A stretch of DNA of 64,000 bases, taken from positions 682,001 through 746,000 of the forward strand of contig JAMYHL010000006.1 of assembly GCA_025531455.1 (NCBI GenBank), given 5' to 3'. Every line of letters begins with the position of its first letter. Positions within the stretch are counted from its first letter, which is position 1. Of this stretch, positions 10,713 to 21,184 are shown piece by piece. The notes beneath the pieces were generated by a model, which saw nothing but the letters and a program-made list of their open reading frames with translations, was not told where the DNA came from and searched no databases. Both the position numbers and the translations under genes were made by a program. The stretch comes from Apiotrichum sp. Y4204 (Eukaryota > Basidiomycota > Tremellomycetes > Trichosporonales > Trichosporonaceae).

Positions 10713-13244
10713 CCGCAACGCGTAACTCGTGACTGTGACAGATGTGTGGCGGGGCTGAACATGAGTGCGAGCTTGCTATATGGATCGATTCGACTCGACA
10801 ACACGCGACGCGACCATGCGACGCTGGTGGGGTGTGCTCCCAGATCCCAGAAAGTCTAGCGTTCTACATCGCGTGACAGTCAGTCGGGATCGCAATGTTT
10901 GAGTCATGTGCTACCAACCTACTAGTGTCCAGTCTTATCCAGCATGATCCGCTCCGTGTCAAAGATTTGTACGTCCGTCTCCAGCTTCTCGCAGCACATC
11001 CGCCTGCGCCATCTCGATCGGTGAGCGGCACTCGTTTATCGGGCTGGACATCGCGTGAGTTGGGTCAGTGACATCGTGACAATGACAAGACGGTTGACCA
11101 ACGAAACAAGCTGCAAGCTGACTGTTGATCCTTCGCACCCATGGGATCATGATCAATTGGTCAGCCTAAAGCCTTGGCTGACGAGTATGACATCAGCAAT
11201 TAATACAGTAGCCAAGACCTGCAGGGCTGGCACTGCAGGCATTTTAGTGCAGGGCTTGGTGGACCGTGATCGAGCGCTGATCACCGAGGATCGGAGGGCG
11301 CCGGCAGTGGCGTCGTAGGTGGCGTCGGGCGTCAGGAAATACAGGATACAGGAATAGCTCGTAGCATCGAGTGCTCGAGTATATGATCGAGTAGCTCCCG
11401 AGTACATACGAGATGGTACGAGAGTGGTATCGTGCAGGGAATGGGCTTATTATTATTGTGTCGGGAACAGGGAGTGCTACAGCTTATTACGGATTACTCC
11501 CTAGCTCTCATCCCATCCCATCGTGCATATCAGATTTCCTCCATGATCCATGATCCCATTTGCGATTCTCTCGATCACAACACATGGTGTTCCTTGCATG
11601 ATGATATTGAAGATCCGTGAAACTCGGTACGCAATCTACAAACGCTGCAAAGCTACAGGAGTTGTTAACGGAACGGGCATTTCCGGCGCCCGCTCTCCTG
11701 TAACCTGAGTTGGGCCGAGATAGTACGGTAATTGCTTATCTCGCGGATTGGAGATTACGGATAAGGATTGCGGATTTTGGGCACGCTGCGGAGGGTACGA
11801 CGGTGTAGTATTCGCGATCCGGCCATCTGCCTCTGCCTCATGCCTCGATTGTTGTTGGATGTTGGAGGATTGCTGCCCTGCTGGCTCTCCCGCCGCTATT
11901 CCACCCATCCAGCATCTCAAACTCCTAGCATCTCGAACGATCACTTGAGACATGTGCTGTTTCGGCGCCGCACGCGCCGCATGTTCCCCCCCGAGACAGT
12001 GCCCGTGCACACGGATAAACTGGTCGTGCGAGTGGATCGAGTGGCCGAGTACCGAGTGGAGTCGATGTCCCTTCGAGCTCCGAGACTGCTGCGGGCTGCG
12101 ACTCGAAGCACGAGAGCTCCAACCAGAATACAGAACTCAGAAGGAACTGGCGTCCACGAGAAGCTGGGGAAGCGATCGATGCCATCAATGGTCCATGCTC
12201 CAGCCAGCCCAGATCCTGCAGATCCTGCCCATCCTGCAGATCCTGCTGATCCCCCGTCACTGGCCTATTGACTTGGACGCCACCAGCGCCATGGCGCGAT
12301 GCCGATCCGCCGATCCCCAATCAGATGCACAAATCCCCATATCCCCTGCTTCTGGTCGCTTGGCGGCGTTGCGCTCTATTCCAGACAATGGTCACTGTTG
12401 TCATTACAATGGACGACCTCGATGCCAGAGGGGCCGTGGACAATATCGCACGAAACATTTCTGGGTCGAAGCTCTACTAACTTTTACCAGTGTAGTTGTT
12501 TACGGCATACCCCCTGAGCCCGGGGACCCCCCAAACCCAGTCATCGCTGCATGATATCATGCACCCGGGCAGCCATGCGAGTGGCCGCGTGGCGTGTTGG
12601 GTAGCAGCCCAGCGGCCATTGGCCAGCGGGAAATCAGGAAAAGGGCAGGAGAGCCGAGGTGTCGAACGCCGAGAATTGGTCGCGGGACCCGAGGCGTGAC
12701 GTCACACCTTGACCAGGGCTAGGAACAATGGCCAAGGCTCCAAGCCACCAGGCCTCGCCGGCCTGCCAGCCTGGAAAAGGACGAATATTGACGAGTATCA
12801 TTCCACATTCTCGTCTGGCCTTCGTCCTCTGGTCCCTCCGTATCGGTCAGCAAAGCAAGACGATTCGAGACAGCGAGAACAAACCTTGTTCGTTCCGACA
12901 GCCGTAATCGGCCGCTTCTGGCCAACCCCGTCTGAGACAGAGAGGCCGAGGGGAGAGTATTAAATGTCCCGACGAGAACTCGGTGTCCGTCAGACATTTC
13001 CTCGCTTACTTCGCTCACTAGCACATCCAGTCTCGCGACATCGGTCTTCATCATCTCGACCACCGAACGACACTTTGATACCTCCATCTCACGACAACTT
13101 CATTCCCACCCATCACATCCTCCCGCCATCGCTCGTCGCTTGTCATCGTCGTTGGCCACCACTACCCCAATACCGCCTCGCTCTCAACACCCACCCTGGT
13201 CTCAATAATACCACTCCTACCCCGCACACGATCCTCTCTCCAAG
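10713..13244. other. Gene-free stretch, repeats and a 5' leader
   Basis: No supported coding sequence. At about 12209-12250 there are four units of a 9-bp GATCCTGCA-like repeat. From about 12960 to 13244 the sequence becomes C/T-rich and is likely the promoter and 5' leader of the SnoaL-like gene. Confidence 0.45.
12209..12250. repeat. Short 9-bp tandem repeat
   Basis: Imperfect tandem units of GATCCTGCA and GATCCTGCC-type, four copies in a row, in non-coding DNA. Confidence 0.65.
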
Positions 13245-13679
13245 ATGCTCCAGCCCCTGCGCGCTAATGATATCCGCACCGCGGCCGACCTCGCGTCCCA
13301 CTACCGCCAGTACCTGCGCGTGCTGAACCAGCGCACCTTTGACCTGCTGCACCTCTTCGTCGCCCGCAGTGTCAAGCACAACGAGCGCAATCTCTCGTTG
13401 AGCGGGTACTCGGCCCTCATCCGCCCGGGAACGACCTTTTGCCCACTCGACATCGTCACCGATGTGTCGTCGCGCACCCTGGCTGCCCGCCTCCAGATCG
13501 AGGTCCCAATCACAAGCAATGGCCACCAGCAGAACGGCCACAGCGGCTCCCAGAGCCCCAGCAGGTCAAACAGCGTGCAGCACATCAACGAATTTGTCTT
13601 TTACCGCTTTGATGAGAACTGGCAAATCTGCCAGGTCTGGAGCATCACCGACGAGCACGCAAAGTGCCCCAGCAAGTGA
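13245..13679 (+). CDS. NTF2/SnoaL-like fold protein
   Basis: Single exon, 144 residues. An N-terminal helical part (DLASHYRQYLRVLNQRTFDLLHLFV) is followed by a central stretch that includes HNERNLSLSGYSALI. The C-terminal strands have INEFVFYRFDENWQICQVWS and the end TDEHAKCPSK. This alternation and the closing aromatic strand pair resemble SnoaL-like/NTF2-like small alpha+beta barrels, which act as isomerases, cyclases or binding domains. An inserted, low-complexity loop (GHQQNGHSGSQSPSRSNS) lies before the last strands. The fold assignment is by pattern only and no catalytic residue can be named. No signal peptide. A monooxygenase gene lies 1.8 kb away in opposite orientation, but nothing shows that the two work together. 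Confidence 0.7.
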   Translation: MLQPLRANDIRTAADLASHYRQYLRVLNQRTFDLLHLFVARSVKHNERNLSLSGYSALIRPGTTFCPLDIVTDVSSRTLAARLQIEVPITSNGHQQNGHSGSQSPSRSNSVQHINEFVFYRFDENWQICQVWSITDEHAKCPSK

Positions 13680-15486
13680 TCAGGTCAACTGCCAGCATGG
13701 CCAGACCCCTGTTCCCACGGCCACGGCCACGGCCACGATACGAAACCACTAGCACGACACCTTCCGACATCATATGTAAATTAGACCATTCATCGTCCCG
13801 CGAGCACACCATCTGCCCCTTCCGCCAGCCCTTATTGTGACTAGCATGGCACCCTCGCACGGGGCCAGGCCACCAGGCCGAGCGGCGAATCGATCATTCT
13901 CTGGCATCATTGCATCCATCTTGTATCCCAACTCAATCTCATTTCCGCCGATAACGAACGCTAGACGGGCGAGACGACGTGACATTCCGCACTCGCCATG
14001 GGCCCTGGACTAACCTCATAACGCAGTGCTGCGTCCTGGATAAAGTGAGTTGTGCTATATGGATAAACTCGCACGGTTTGTTCCCATGCTGACCCAAAAC
14101 AGCCCATTGCGAATAGCGCAACAGTTCCCCTGCTCCACCCAGGCAGTCCATGCTCCCTGCTCCCTGTTCGCAGTGTGGCAACGTTTGTTCATCGCTGGCC
14201 CCCGCGGCTCAAACGCTCAAAGCTCCACCCAGAACGGTCATGTGGCTGTTGGGTAGTAACCTCATCGTCGCTCGCCTTCCCGCCAACGACGCACATAGAC
14301 CTCTTGTAGACATGACATGAAAGCCGTTTGCTGCAGCACCCCCAAGGCGGCCAAGATCGCCGCGGCGCCGAGTCGGCAGCCAAGGCGGCGACTAGCGTCG
14401 GTGGGCAGCCGCGGCTCTCGATGCCGCGAGCTGGGTGCACAGTGGGTGCAATGGTATTATTGGCTGCATGGCTGAACAATAGACAATGGTGGGTTCTGTT
14501 TGCATTCCGTGGGTGTTGTATGCATTCCGCGGGTGCATTCCGCATACCGCAAACCGCAAGCTCCACCAAGGAAGAGTAGAATGTCTTGCGCCTTGCTTTA
14601 TCGAAACGCAGTTTGTGAAGCGGGTTGAAAGTTGGTGTCCATTTCCAGCCCCATGTCATCTGCCACTTTTCTTTTGTGTCCTGATATCCTGTATCCTGTA
14701 TCCTGTAGCTCGAGAGATAAACTCAGGCAGTAGACCCCCCATACAGTCTCCCTGCGGAATGCAATACGCCAGAGAGCTGTGAGGCAGTGGAGCAGCCCAC
14801 GCGCCCACCAAACTTTGCGTAGCCTGTCACCGATGTCATACATACGCGTCCTCGACTGACGGAATACGGTGGGCTACGCGCCGCTCGCACGTCACGAGCC
14901 GCTCTGAAGATCTGGAGCGCTCAGTTTAGGATTGGGTCGCGGGGGTCACCGCGATCATCGGATGAGAAGGGGGTTACGTGCGAGTTGGATGACCCGTGAG
15001 GTCGTGAGCATGATCGAGCTTTAGAGATGCACGTGCGTGATGTCTGTTTACGCGTTTACGCGTTCACGGCGCCGACCATGCCTCTATTGTATCCTTCTTG
15101 CCCCGATGCGCATGACATAGGATCATAGGCCGACACCACTGCCCAGGGCTTTGCCCCCACGTCGCGACGACAATGAAGTCACAGATGTCACAATACACAA
15201 TGTCACAATGCTCGACGCACAATGCACGACACACGGTGCGCGACACACGACGACATGCACAAAAATCGCTCATCACGTACTACTGTGCGGAGTTTGGGTA
15301 GAATAACTGATCTCCATCGGTAAGCCTCGACTCCGATCCTCAGATCTGTGGAAGCTCGGTGTGGCATCTGGTGACTTTGACAAGGTTCCGGTTCCTGTCA
15401 AAGTGAGCCGGCTCTTCGGCACTCCGGGAATACACACCCCGCCCACATTACTTTGTGTCTGCGGTCAGCGCCGCCGTACCGCCGCT
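13680..15486. other. Gene-free stretch with short repeats
   Basis: Holds CACGGC units at 13716-13737, TATCCTG units near 14685-14707 and loosely repeated TGTCACAAT/CACGACACAC words near 15177-15260. No coding sequence is supported. Confidence 0.45.
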
Positions 15487-17527
15487 TTACCACAACTTAC
15501 ACGGCTGGCCCCACTTGCCCTCGTTCTGCGCAATGATCTGGAGCGCGGCGCGGTGCGAGAACCACCGCCCCATCATAAAGTTGCCGACAATCGAGAATAC
15601 CCGCGGCAGACCCATATCGCGGCACACGCCGTGCACCTCGAGATCCGAGTCGAGTCCCCAGATCTTGCCCGCGCGCTCGGCGTACGCGCCGAGCGTGGCG
15701 CGCAGCGTGTCGTCAAAGCCCTCGTACCCCGTCGCAAGCACGACGAGGTCGTACTGCGCCCGCGAACCGTCCGAAAATGTAATATACTTGTCCGCAGCGA
15801 AAGAAGCGATCTCGCCCTGCTTCACGGAAATTTTGCCGTCGATGATCATCTCGGACCCCCCAGCAGTAAAGTAATATCCGCCGGCCTTCTCGTACGCGCC
15901 TGGTGTCAGAGGTGTCACAAGATGATCTGCTCAGCTTGTCCACTCACCAAAGAGCCACCCGGCGCCGTGCACGCCCGGGAAGGTCCGGAACCCAGCCTTC
16001 TTAAGCCCGTCGAGGATCTCCTTGTCCGCCTCGGCGAGGTGCTGTACGACGCGCTGGTTGACAAGCTTGGTGACCTGCTTGGGCATCGAGTCCGCGACGC
16101 GGTCGAGCGTCTCGACCGAGTTGGACGCAAGCCCCTCTTCCGTAAACATGCCCCCAGCTGCCGTCAGTCACAACTCTCACAAACCACAGCCCACAGTCCG
16201 CACTCACTTAGCAGCGGCGCGCCCTTTTCGATACTCATGATAAACGTCGGCGAGCGCTGGAGCATCGTAGTGTGTGCGCCCTTGTTTGCCAGATCGGCAC
16301 TAATGTCATGCGCAGAGGTACACGCGCCGACGACGAGCGCGCGCTTGCCGCGCCACGCGTCCCCGCCAGCGTGGGCGGACGAGTGGACGATCGTGCCCTC
16401 CCAGTTCTCCTGGCCCTTGAACGCCGGCGGCATCCGCGCCTTTCCCCCCGCAAGCCCCGTAGCGAGGATGATGTGTCCCACGGCCATCGGGCGCTCCTCG
16501 ACGCTTCCGTCGGCTTTCGTACGCAACACCACGACGTGCCACTTTTGCGTCGCCTCGTCCCACCGCGTCCGCGCCGGATCGAGCGTGCTCTTCAGCCACA
16601 CGTTGCACTCGAGCGCCTCCGCGTACCCCTCCAGCCAGTTTGCCAGCTGCCCCGCTGGCATGTACATTGGCCACGTCGGCGGGAAGGGGAGGAACGGCAT
16701 ATGGTCCGTGTGTACCGGGTCGTGGAGCGAGAGCGAGCTGTGTGTGAGTGGAGGAAGAGAGGGGTTCCGCGCTCATCCTCATAGCTTTTTTCTCTACTCA
16801 CGCATAGCGCTTCCGCCAGTTATCCCCGATACGCTCAAACCTGTCAATGTTGAGAGAAGTAACTCCGAAAGAGCGCAGCACAGCCGAGCACGCAAGGCCA
16901 TTATGCCCCGCGCCGACAATGAGCACCTGTGGATCCTGGCTTGCAAACTCGCGCTCCCGCGCCCGCCGCACATCATACGGCTCGACGAGGTTCTGCTCCC
17001 CGAACGGCCGCCGCGCACCGATTTTCTGCGGATGCCCCCGGATCTCCTCGAGAAGCGTGTACACAGTGTACGCCTCCCACCTGTCTGCAGCCTCGGAGAA
17101 CACGAGGCGCGCAATCCCCGATCCGAGCCCAAGCGCCGTCTCAAAGCTGAAATGCACCCTGATCCAGGATACGTCTGGGAACGGCGACTCGAGCGCCGGG
17201 GCGGGAGACGCGAGCTTGAACGCGCGCGCCTGCGTCGAGGGGAACGTGTCCTGCCGTCAGAGAGAGACAATACAAGGTACTCACATTGCCAGCGGTCGCA
17301 ATGCGCGCGGCGTCAAACGTCCGAAAGTCACGCGTGAACGCAAGCACGTCGCGCCAGTATCCTAGTGGCGCGAAGAGGGCCGCGAACGCCGCGCCGTCGC
17401 CGGCCTCGATCGCGGTGCCGAGGGCAGCGACGAACGCCGCACCGACGGCGGCCGCGTCCGCCGCAGCCGCAGGCGGGTTGTACCCGTTGTTATGGGTCGG
17501 GAGCTCGTCTGGAGTGGAAGCTGTCAT
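15487..17527 (-). CDS. FMO-type flavin monooxygenase with N-terminal extension
   Basis: Five exons on the minus strand: 17527-17285, 17250-16802, 16737-16208, 16157-15948 and 15899-15487, giving 614 residues. The FAD-binding motif VLIVGAGHNGLA is at about residues 190-201. The NRKRYASLSLHDP-like segment that follows spans the second splice junction. The NADP-binding motif is LVVGACTSAHDIS, preceded by FKGQENWEGTIVHSS, the usual FMO signature region. Close to the C-terminus, LVVLATGYEGF matches the FMO ATG-containing motif. About 190 residues precede the FAD domain; in relatives this part often has an NTF2/SnoaL-like fold. It probably oxygenates a small N-, S- or keto-substrate with NADPH and O2; the substrate cannot be read from sequence. 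Introns are 34-64 nt, all with in-phase junctions. Confidence 0.85.
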
Positions 17528-18534
17528 TGTGTACTTGGTGTGTAGTTGTGCAACTCGTATCGCATGCTCTTACAGGCCATATATAGCTGCCCACCGCCCC
17601 ATAATGACCCGTCCATCTCCATGGTTCCCACTATCTCGGCAAACAACTCATGCCGGGATACCCGGCCCGGGGGCCGGAGATGCCCGCGAAGAGGTCACGA
17701 GACCACCGGTGCAGTTCCGATTCACACGCATGCAGTGTGGGATAGTGGACGGCGGTGCGTCGAGAGGCGAGGCGAAGTGGAAGATTGTAGGGCAACGTCG
17801 TGCTCGAAGGATGAAGATGGTGTGGGGACTTGGCAGGGTGGCAGGGTGGGTGGGTTGATGTTGCCGACGACTATGCCGGGCATCTACATTGAGAGCACGG
17901 CGACATCGGGACTGCAATAGTATGTACATCCAGCGAAGGACTGTCCCCCGCAGGTGTCTGACGGGAGTAGTCACTGACGATACTGACATTCACCACAATC
18001 CGTTTTCTCGCTGTAACCAGAGACGAATGCAAGCAGTATCAAGCTGGCCATACTTGATATGACCATCAACGCCGAGTTTCCTTCTCATCCCCTCCTCCTC
18101 AATGCCCCGACCTGTGGAAGACCAATCCGTGCTCTGCCATCTTGGGTGCCGAGATCGGGGGCACCGTGGGACAGAGGACACTGACTCCGAGCACTGGCGA
18201 CGGCGAGCTAACTACTGGCACTGCTGAAATCTTGGCACACTGATAGACGTCCAGTGTCGAGGACGCCCACCCTCAAAGCGACCACACCACACAAGCCCAA
18301 GATGACGATTACGATCCCACATTTCCCATGCCCCTGCTCGTCGCTCCACCGTGTACGGTCCGAGCCCCACAGTCCCTTCATCCATGCATGCTCATGAGTC
18401 GTACTGTGCGCCTTCTTTCGGTCTTTCTCATCTCGCCATGTTATACCTCGTTTCTCGGTTCGATATTCTCGTTTCGGGCTTCTGAACTCGATCCTACTAT
18501 TAGCGCCACCCCAGTTCCCCCCTCAACCATACCG
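17528..18534. other. Promoter of the monooxygenase gene and 3' flank of the next gene
   Basis: A TATA element lies near 17580. The remainder has no supported coding sequence on either strand. Confidence 0.45.
17580..17585 (-). promoter_or_regulatory. TATA element of the monooxygenase gene
   Basis: TATATA on the minus strand about 55 bases upstream of the start codon at 17527. Assigned by position only. Confidence 0.5.
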
Positions 18535-18808
18535 CTACATCTGCTTGGGCCGCATGAGATCCTCCTGGCGGTGCTCCTTGTCGCCGTGGAAGCTCTCGGC
18601 ATGCATGCCATAGTACGACGAGCTCTCCTTTCCGGGCCGCATGTCCGGGTCGTCGAGAAAGTCGATGCCGAGGTTGCTCATGCGGCGCGGGCGCGCGGCC
18701 ATCGCTGCCGCTGCCATCGCTACGCCTGCCTCGTGCGAGTGCGAGGGCGAGGTGCTCTCTGGGAGTTAGGTTGGGGTAGAGGGGGGACGTACCCTGTGTG
18801 CGGTCCAT
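18535..18808 (-). CDS. Small hydrophilic protein, 79 residues, function unknown
   Basis: Two exons on the minus strand: 18808-18793 (only 16 coding bases) and 18758-18535. The intron is 34 nt with donor GTACGT and acceptor CCCAG. The protein begins MDRTQESTSPSHSH, then an Ala-rich stretch and a diverse C-terminal half containing MSNLGIDFLDDPDMRPG and ESSSYYGMHAESFHGDKEH. Charge and composition suggest a soluble, partly disordered protein with no signal or membrane segment. I do not recognise it. The C-terminal half looks too diverse for chance, and the clean splice phase supports a real gene. Its start could be further upstream. Confidence 0.55.
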
Positions 18809-19709
18809 GGGTGTCTTAGAGGGTTCTGCACGAGTAGGTAAAGATGAGAAGTGTCTGAGGGATGGCGTCCATGTCACCCGGGTGCGCTCTTAAATACAAT
18901 CGAGGTCACATGCCGCATAGCCTGATGTCACGAGATCGAGACGATGCGGTGGCGACTGCACTCGGTCATCTGCCACAATTCGCTGCGCTGCGCTTGGAGC
19001 TTGATGTTGTGAGTCCAGGAGGAGAACAAGGGGGGACGGGATAGAGATCAGTATTACGGTCATACGTCTTGCGGTGTGGCTCGGCGTCCGTCGTCGCCTG
19101 CGGCATGTGGCCGCGGCCACCGCACTTTGACAAACCCAGATTGGGCGTCACGTTGGACTGGCAGGGGCAATGTCTTTGGTACTATCGTACTCGTGTGCAG
19201 TAGGACTCGATTAAGAACGCAAGAACTCGTCCAGAAACGAAGGGGGCAGGGGGTCGGTATCGTATCTTATCTCGTCGCTCGCCACTAGACCAGGGACTCT
19301 GCCCACTCCACGCCCCCAGGATGAAATCACCATATCCAGCACCTACATACACCATGTTCGTTCCTCGACCAGTCCTGTTCTTTCTCTTCAAGTCGGGTAT
19401 TTCTGCGAATTCCCCAGCGATTCGATACTCCGTCCCAGGTCTTGGTGCTAAATGCTCAAGAAGGATCGTAACGCAGTTCCAAAATGCGAACGGGAAGCAA
19501 CTCGATGGGCCGCCCTGTAGCACACAACTGGACAACCTCCACTTTTCTGACATCTTGCTTGGCCAGAAATTTAGTCCCGCTCGGCCGAAAGTCGTTCGTC
19601 ATTCTTGACAGAACAACCCAAGGATCCAACACAAAAGACCGAGGTCCGAGTGGGAAACCAGTGGCGAGAACAACATCTACTGTTTCCACACTCTCTCACT
19701 CCAATCACC
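18809..19709. other. Intergenic region between divergent genes
   Basis: Shared upstream region of the small minus-strand gene and the CIA30 gene. No coding sequence supported. Confidence 0.45.
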
Positions 19710-20847
19710 ATGGCATCCCCGCTGCAGACGTACCTCCAGCGCTCGCTCGGCCTGTTGCGCCGCAACACCGCAAAGGGTGTGTTTCTTCCCCCCTAGCCCA
19801 AGCTCACCGCAGTGGTCAGGATGGACTCGATCGCGCCGTCCACCGCCCCGCTCACAATCTTCAATTTCGACAGTGCGCGCGCCCCCGTCGACGGGGTCTC
19901 CACTTTCGCGACGGGGTCCGACGCGGACATTGGCGGCCTGTCAACCTGCGCATTGACCGCCGTTCCCTCGGACGCGGCATCTGACCCCGACGCCCGCGAG
20001 ACCCACGCCGCACTGCACGGGACCCTCTCTCTCCGTGTACCGCCGCAGTACGCGGGGCGGATCCGCACGGGATACGCCGCGTTCCGTAACCGCTCGAGGC
20101 CGACACTTTTTGGCGAGGAGACGTGGGACCTCGAGCTCTACTCCCACCTCCGTGTAAAGGTCGCGTATCGCGGCTTTGAGCAGTGGCGCACCCGATGGGT
20201 CATGAACCTCCAGACGGACGGGCCAGTGCGGTGAGTAAACTGAATGCTGGAGTCTGGGGGTGTACGACCCGTAACCCGGCAGCGATGGCTTCCAATCTCG
20301 CTTCACATATCTGACCCCCAGCTCGGATCTCTTCCAGCACCGCCTCGACCTCCCGCCATCAGCGCACTCGACCTCCTCCCCCGCCCCGCTGGATCCACTA
20401 CACGCGACCGGTCTGCAGTTCGTGACGCTGCATCTCCCCCTCTCCGCGTTCGTCCTTACAAACTCGGGCCAGACATCCGCAAAGCAGGTCGACATGATGC
20501 GCCACCGGGTACGGACTGTCGGCTTCGCGCTCCTCGGCGGGGGGCGGGACGACGCGACTGCCTCGTCGACACCCGAGGCGATCGCCGCTGCTGAGCGGGG
20601 CAAGCGGCTCGCGGCGGGCGGATTCGGCTCGATGGGCGCAGACGAGGAGCCGGACGCCGAGCTCGAGGAACTGCTCGCGTCGGATCGGCCGGCGGGACAG
20701 CGCGCGCCCGGCCCAGGCGGATACCACCGTGTCGGCGAGAACACGCCGGTCGTCCCGCCCTCGATGGACGGCGCGATGGAGGGATACTATGAGCTCTGTG
20801 TGCAGAGCGTCGAGGCGGTCAACTATGATTCGGAGAGCATGGATTAG
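19710..20847 (+). CDS. CIA30: CIA30 / NDUFAF1 mitochondrial complex I assembly factor
   Basis: Three exons: 19710-19776, 19813-20230 and 20322-20847, giving 336 residues. The family helps assemble the membrane arm of respiratory complex I. The N-terminus (MASPLQTYLQRSLGLLRRNT) is basic, lacks acids and could act as a mitochondrial leader. The CIA30 domain starts at about residue 37 with IFNFDS, includes TFATGSDADIGGLSTC, then GYAAFRNRSRPTLFGEETWD, WVMNLQTDGPVRSDLFQHRL across the second intron, LPLSAFVLTNSG and RVRTVGFALLGG. These are the family hallmarks in the expected order. The loop before the C-terminal strand, about residues 235-310, is longer than usual and rich in Ala, Gly and Glu. The end YYELCVQSVEAVNYD matches the last strand. 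Introns are 36 and 91 nt. Confidence 0.9.
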
Positions 20848-21184
20848 AGGGGAATGCATTGAAGTTTGGGAGTAATGAGGGGCCTGGCTCAGGAGACGGA
20901 TGACGTCGGGCCTTCCAGCTCTGCCCTTTGGTCACCATTATTCCAACTCTGGTCCGCTCTGGTCCCCTCTAGACCCTCTGGAGCCCTCTAGTCAACCAAA
21001 TTTGCTACATTCGGCAGGCTACCGGGCCATCTCACGATATCAATGCACATGCTATGTATGATGGGCGCTGCGTCAGGTCTGTCTGGGTCATTCGTACTGA
21101 TGATACAGGGTATGGGTTGGGCGGGGTATACCGTTGCGGGTGTCTAGAATTTTGATATGAATGTGTGTAATGTGAATGTGGGAT
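20848..21184. other. Short region between convergent genes
   Basis: 3' flanks of the CIA30 and intersectin genes. It contains repeated CTGG/TCTGG-rich sequence around 20940-20990; nothing else is seen. Confidence 0.5.

Noticed and set aside
11768..12271. 167-residue plus-strand open frame
   Set aside because: Its C-terminal part just reads a 9-bp repeat as PADPAHPADPAD; the rest has no recognisable feature.
15361..17337. 658-residue plus-strand open frame opposite the monooxygenase
   Set aside because: It covers both exons and introns of the monooxygenase on the other strand and has no motif of its own.
13245..17527. Idea that the SnoaL-like protein, monooxygenase and alcohol oxidase form a biosynthetic cluster
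   Set aside because: No synthase, transporter or regulator gene accompanies them, and gaps of 2-8 kb with unrelated genes lie between.
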